DNA of 64,000 nucleotides from Lapidilactobacillus wuchangensis (GTDB lineage: Bacteria; Bacillota; Bacilli; Lactobacillales; Lactobacillaceae), in assembly GCF_003946645.1 (NCBI RefSeq), contig NZ_RHOU01000001.1, positions 124,001 to 188,000 of the forward strand, written 5' to 3'. Position numbers and translations under genes: made by a program. The number at the start of each line of letters is the position of its first letter. The stretch's first letter is position 1. The notes under the pieces were generated by a model that made no database searches, had not been told where the DNA came from, and saw only the letters and a program-made list of their open reading frames with translations. Of this stretch, positions 60,867 to 64,000 are shown piece by piece.

Positions 60867-63158
60867 TTATTGTGCTGGTTGTTGGACACTGGAACTTGTG
60901 CTGGCGCTGGAGGAGTTATTCTCTTCGCTACCACCAGTACCCGGTGTTGTGGTACCACCTGAGCCAGTATTATCTTCGCTGCTAGTGTTGTTTTCATCAG
61001 GCGTGGTTGGTTCTTCGCTAGACGATTCACTTGATTCTGAAGACTCAATGCTCGAGCTGCTGGATTCAACACTGGAACTACTTGATTCTGAACTGCTAGA
61101 TGACGAACTTGATGAAGGGGTCTTTTCGGTAGTTGTTGCTGGTTGATGACCCTTAACATACAAGACATTGCCAACGCGAACGACCGTGCTTGGCTTGCTC
61201 CAATCACTGTTAGTGACGTTAGCACTTAAGTAGCTCATCATATTCCGATAAATCAGTTGGGCAATCGTTTGATTAGCGACACCTTGTTGCGCCGACTTAT
61301 CATAGCCAGTCCAAACTGCAATGGAATAGTGTTTCGTGTAACCGGCGAACCATGAATCTTTAACTGTATTATTCAGGGCGGGATTCTTCGCTAATTCTTC
61401 ATCAGTATAACCAGTGGTCCCAGTTTTACCAGCTTGATAGAGACCGCTGATCTGGGTTGCGGTACCACTGCCGCTAGTGATAACATCTTTCAACATATCA
61501 GTGATCATATAGGCTGTTGAAGACTTCATTGCGGTTTGACCTTCACTGTCATTGTAATGATGAACAACTTTATCGGCAGTGGTAATTGAAGCCACATATT
61601 GCGGCTTGTAGTAGGTGCCACCATTCGCAAAAGCGTTGTAAGCTGAGGCAACTTGCAAACTCGATAGGTTGGCGCCGATCCCGACTGATAGACCGGCATC
61701 ACTGGCGATTTTAATGCCTAAGTTGCTGACAAAACTGCTGGCTTTACTAATCCCAACGGTTTCCAAAGTCCGAACGGCTGGAATGTTTCGGGAAACAGCT
61801 AACGCTTGCCGCATGGTCATTTCACCTTGGTACTGTAAATCCCAGTCTTTTAACTGAATATTGGTACCAGGATAAGTGTACGCCGAATCATCAACTGTAT
61901 GATTAGTAGCCCAGTTCAAATATTCGATTGCTGGTGCGTAATCTAATAAGGGCTTCATTGTTGACCCATTACTGCGATCAGTTTGGGTGGCATGATTTAA
62001 CGCCATCTGTACTTTACCGACTTTTCGATTACCAACCATGGCAATCACATTACCATTATTAGGATCAGTGACTGTCACACCAGTTTGCATGCTGTCATCA
62101 GGGAAAGCAATCGCATCACCATTGACTAAATCGTAGAGATGTTGTTGCGCGTCCCAATTCAAATTTGTTTTGATGGTCAAGTTGTCACGGTAGGGGTCAT
62201 AGCCCAATTTCTTAACTTGTTTAACCACTTCTTGTAAATAAGCATCGGCGATAATCGCATTGTTTTCGCTAGCAGTGACTTCACTTTGCGACTTCAAGCC
62301 GCTAGCAATTGGCGTGTTGATGGCTTCTTGAGCCTGAGCTGAAGTAATCTTTTTGTTTGCTAACATCGCTTGAATTACCAAATCGCGGCGTGCCTTAGCT
62401 GCCTCTGGATGGACAAAAGGATCGTAACTAGAAGGGGCATTAGGAATCCCCGCTAAAAGAGCTGTTTGTGCCAAGGTCAGTTGACTCAAACTCTTGCCAT
62501 AATACAAGGTTGCGGCTGTGCCCATACCATAAGCACCATTGGACATGAAAACTTTGTTGATATAATACTCGAGAATTTGTTCTTTAGAATACTTCTGTTG
62601 TGCTTGCATTGCTAACCAAGCTTCTTGTGCCTTACGTTTTAAAGTTTGGTCGGATTTATTGGTTGAGAAATAAGAAAGTTTGATCAACTGTTGGGTCAAA
62701 GTACTCCCACCTTGAGGGGCACTGTTAGGATTGGTCACATTATGCAAAGCTGATGAAACAATCCGAATTGGATCAATCCCGAGCGGTTCTGAGTAGAAAC
62801 GTTTGTCTTCAATTGAAACCACAGCGTCTTTTAATTGTTGCGGAATTTCTGAGCTTTTAACGTAACTGCGGTTTTCACTGCCTAAGCGGGTGATCTGATG
62901 ATCATTTGACGCTAGCACCACTGAAGAACCACCTTTGGTTAATTCTTCAGTCGTTAGTTTAGGCGCGTCTTTTGCATAATAAAAGAAGAGGGCGCCGCCA
63001 AAAACAATGCCCGCCAAAATAATGAGTAACGCCCAGCGAATAATTCGGCGCCAGAGCGGACGTTTTGGTCCTTGACCACGCCCACGACCGCCTTTTTGGG
63101 GACTGCGAGTTTGTGAAGCTTTACGTGCTTCCCGCGTCATTGCTTGATTTTGTGCCAT
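60867..63158 (-). CDS. ponA: Class A penicillin-binding protein 1A
   Basis: The product has 763 residues. A basic cytosolic tail (about 1-38) and a membrane anchor (about 39-62) precede a GT51 glycosyltransferase domain with EDKRFYSEPLGIDPIRI, QGGSTLTQQLIKL and EQILEYYINKVF. The transpeptidase domain has the active-site Ser in GSTMKPLLDYAPAIEY, SRN (VSRNIPA) and KTGT (AGKTGTTGYTD). It polymerises and cross-links peptidoglycan. The C-terminus is a low-complexity Ser/Glu/Thr/Gly tail of about 90 residues. It is 8 bases after recU on the minus strand, the conserved recU-ponA pair. Confidence 0.95.
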   Translation of the reverse strand: MAQNQAMTREARKASQTRSPQKGGRGRGQGPKRPLWRRIIRWALLIILAGIVFGGALFFYYAKDAPKLTTEELTKGGSSVVLASNDHQITRLGSENRSYVKSSEIPQQLKDAVVSIEDKRFYSEPLGIDPIRIVSSALHNVTNPNSAPQGGSTLTQQLIKLSYFSTNKSDQTLKRKAQEAWLAMQAQQKYSKEQILEYYINKVFMSNGAYGMGTAATLYYGKSLSQLTLAQTALLAGIPNAPSSYDPFVHPEAAKARRDLVIQAMLANKKITSAQAQEAINTPIASGLKSQSEVTASENNAIIADAYLQEVVKQVKKLGYDPYRDNLTIKTNLNWDAQQHLYDLVNGDAIAFPDDSMQTGVTVTDPNNGNVIAMVGNRKVGKVQMALNHATQTDRSNGSTMKPLLDYAPAIEYLNWATNHTVDDSAYTYPGTNIQLKDWDLQYQGEMTMRQALAVSRNIPAVRTLETVGISKASSFVSNLGIKIASDAGLSVGIGANLSSLQVASAYNAFANGGTYYKPQYVASITTADKVVHHYNDSEGQTAMKSSTAYMITDMLKDVITSGSGTATQISGLYQAGKTGTTGYTDEELAKNPALNNTVKDSWFAGYTKHYSIAVWTGYDKSAQQGVANQTIAQLIYRNMMSYLSANVTNSDWSKPSTVVRVGNVLYVKGHQPATTTEKTPSSSSSSSSSESSSSSVESSSSSIESSESSESSSEEPTTPDENNTSSEDNTGSGGTTTPGTGGSEENNSSSASTSSSVQQPAQ

Positions 63159-63166
63159 TTTTCCAC

Positions 63167-63805
63167 CTAATTTTTTTGTTGTGTTTTTTGAATCAATTGG
63201 TCAACTGCACCGAGATAGTCCAACAGTGGTTGATAACCGATTTGTAATTCATAACCAGTAGCAATAATTTCCGTTAAGGGAATTGACTTGCGACCAGTCG
63301 TTTGTTGCTGCCAGTACTTCAACAGTAAAGTTGCTGGTACTAAAAAGTAACGTTCCAAGCTAGCAAAGCGCATAATGGTAAAACAAATGCCTTGTTGGTT
63401 TAAACAATTCTGAAAGTGTTTCACTTGGTGTTCATGGAAGTTTGCCAAAGGAAACGACTTCTTATGCGTGGTTTCCTTAGCTTCAAAATCCAAATAGCGA
63501 CCTTGATAAACGCCATTATAATCCGTCGTTGAAGCTTGTCGGAAATAGGCTTCACGAATGACGGCCTTGCTTCGTTGCGGGTAGTCAACTTTAACGATTT
63601 GAATTGGCGTCGGTTTTTTATAAACCACCGCCCGCTGTTGCTGACGATAATAAATATTCGTTTCGTTAATTGTCTGCTCTAACGTCATGCCACGACTACC
63701 AAAAACCACGTCATTTTCTGAAGAAAGCAACGGCCGTTTTATGTTAGACTGAGTATGATCAACTGGCAATCGATATGGTTCACCATTGGGATATTTAATC
63801 ACCAT
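63167..63805 (-). CDS. recU: Holliday junction resolvase RecU
   Basis: The product has 212 residues. GSRGMTLEQTINETNIYY and the catalytic stretch TDYNGVYQGRYLDFEAKET, with the acidic residues and Lys of the restriction-endonuclease-like fold, identify RecU. FPLANFHEHQVKHFQNCLNQ follows as in other members. It cleaves four-way junctions during recombination and chromosome segregation. AGGAGTGAGGAA is the ribosome site. It is the first gene of the recU-ponA unit, divergent from ypsA. Confidence 0.96.
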   Translation of the reverse strand: MVIKYPNGEPYRLPVDHTQSNIKRPLLSSENDVVFGSRGMTLEQTINETNIYYRQQQRAVVYKKPTPIQIVKVDYPQRSKAVIREAYFRQASTTDYNGVYQGRYLDFEAKETTHKKSFPLANFHEHQVKHFQNCLNQQGICFTIMRFASLERYFLVPATLLLKYWQQQTTGRKSIPLTEIIATGYELQIGYQPLLDYLGAVDQLIQKTQQKN

Positions 63806-63826
63806 TTCCTCACTCCTAATGACAAT

Positions 63827-63835
63827 ATTATACCA
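63827..63835 (-). promoter_or_regulatory. Extended -10 promoter of recU-ponA
   Basis: The minus strand reads TGGTATAAT here, 22-30 bases before the recU start. The -35 region (TAAAGT) is weak. Confidence 0.55.
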
Positions 63836-63873
63836 GATTCTTGCTGGTTACTTTAGTAGAAAGGTTGTTAGCC

Positions 63874-64000
63874 ATGATAAAAAGACTGTGGTTAACTGGC
63901 TATCGGGCTTACGAACTTAACGTTTATCAGAAGAACGACCCGAAGTTGACAATCATTAAATATTCTTTAAAAAAAGCCTTAACTGCTTATTTGGAAGATG
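63874..64000 (+). CDS. ypsA: YpsA family protein (DUF1273), partial
   Basis: Opens with ATG at 63874 after AAAGGTTG and runs off the window after 42 codons. The start MIKRLWLTGYRAYELNVYQK, then DPKLTIIKYSLKKAL, matches the N-terminus of YpsA (SLOG superfamily), a predicted nucleotide-sugar-binding protein. In B. subtilis it affects cell division. The neighbouring position to recU is conserved in Firmicutes. Confidence 0.88.
   Translation, partial: MIKRLWLTGYRAYELNVYQKNDPKLTIIKYSLKKALTAYLED

Noticed and set aside
62700-62830. PBP1A glycosyltransferase motif reading EDKRFYSEPLG without the usual His, as a sign of lost activity
   Set aside because: The catalytic Glu is present, and to my knowledge lactobacillal PBP1A proteins commonly vary at the His position, so loss of function is not indicated.
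1-64000. CRISPR arrays, IS elements with transposase genes, prophage or integron attC sites
   Set aside because: No short regularly spaced direct repeats, no transposase, integrase or cas-like protein, and no attC core sequences were found. The repeats here are long, palindromic and dispersed.

Overview
The window reads as chromosomal DNA of a lactic acid bacterium of the family Lactobacillaceae. The evidence is a moderate-GC Firmicutes gene set with strong Shine-Dalgarno sites and many TTG/GTG starts, a mevalonate route to isoprenoids, RexAB instead of RecBCD, peptidases PepT and PepD, a glycyl-tRNA T-box leader, and the Firmicutes gene orders rpsU-yqeY-phoH-ybeY-dgkA-cdd-era-recO-glyQS, dnaG-rpoD-trmK-nif3 and dinG-tseB-asnS-dnaD-nth-ponA-recU-ypsA. 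I cannot name the species. There is no prophage, transposase gene, rRNA, tRNA or CRISPR array.

Layout. 1-10.7 kb: ribosome, RNA and membrane housekeeping genes ending in glyQS. 11.4-12.5 kb: an orphan PTS EIIB-like protein and a 55-residue ORF. 12.9-16.4 kb: a PhnD-PhnC-PhnE-PhnE phosphonate-type ABC transporter. 16.6-17.3 kb: a VIT-family metal transporter. 17.6-22.9 kb: dnaG, rpoD, trmK and a NIF3-family gene. 23-30.3 kb: pepT followed by the shikimate genes aroE, DAHP synthase, aroB, aroC, aroA and aroK. 30.4-36.3 kb: small single-gene units, including a threonine-synthase-like protein that appears to have lost its PLP lysine. 36.4-39.7 kb: a coupled trio of methyltransferase-like protein, FtsX-like membrane protein and RsmF. 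40.5-44.7 kb (minus strand): mvk-mvaD-mvaK2-fni. 45.7-55.9 kb: rexB, rexA and dinG. 56.7-64 kb: tseB, asnS, dnaD, nth, ponA, recU and the start of ypsA.

The most unusual content is between the genes. Nearly every large intergenic gap is filled by structured, non-coding repeats, about 5 kb or 8 percent of the window. Family 1 is a composite element of roughly 520-680 bp present seven times. It has a palindromic half A, a spacer that often holds a rho-independent terminator, and a palindromic half B in the opposite orientation. A and B share a core of two hairpins enclosed by stems, and these stems differ in sequence between copies with compensating changes. One orphan A, one internally deleted B and two B fragments also occur. 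Families 2 and 3 are about 115-121 bp elements whose ends resemble AAACGTG...CACTCT. Their stems also covary while internal-loop sequences stay fixed. One family 3 copy lies inside the glyQS T-box leader, between Stem I and the antiterminator. Another is nested in a family 1 composite. No copy interrupts a protein gene.

How the parts work together: many genes form tightly overlapping units (phoH-ybeY-dgkA-cdd, era-recO, trmK-nif3, pepT-aroE, aroC-aroA, mvk-mvaD, mvaK2-fni, rexB-rexA). The repeats lie between such units, and several carry a terminator, so I infer they affect read-through, mRNA 3' ends or regulation. No sequence here identifies an enzyme that mobilises them.
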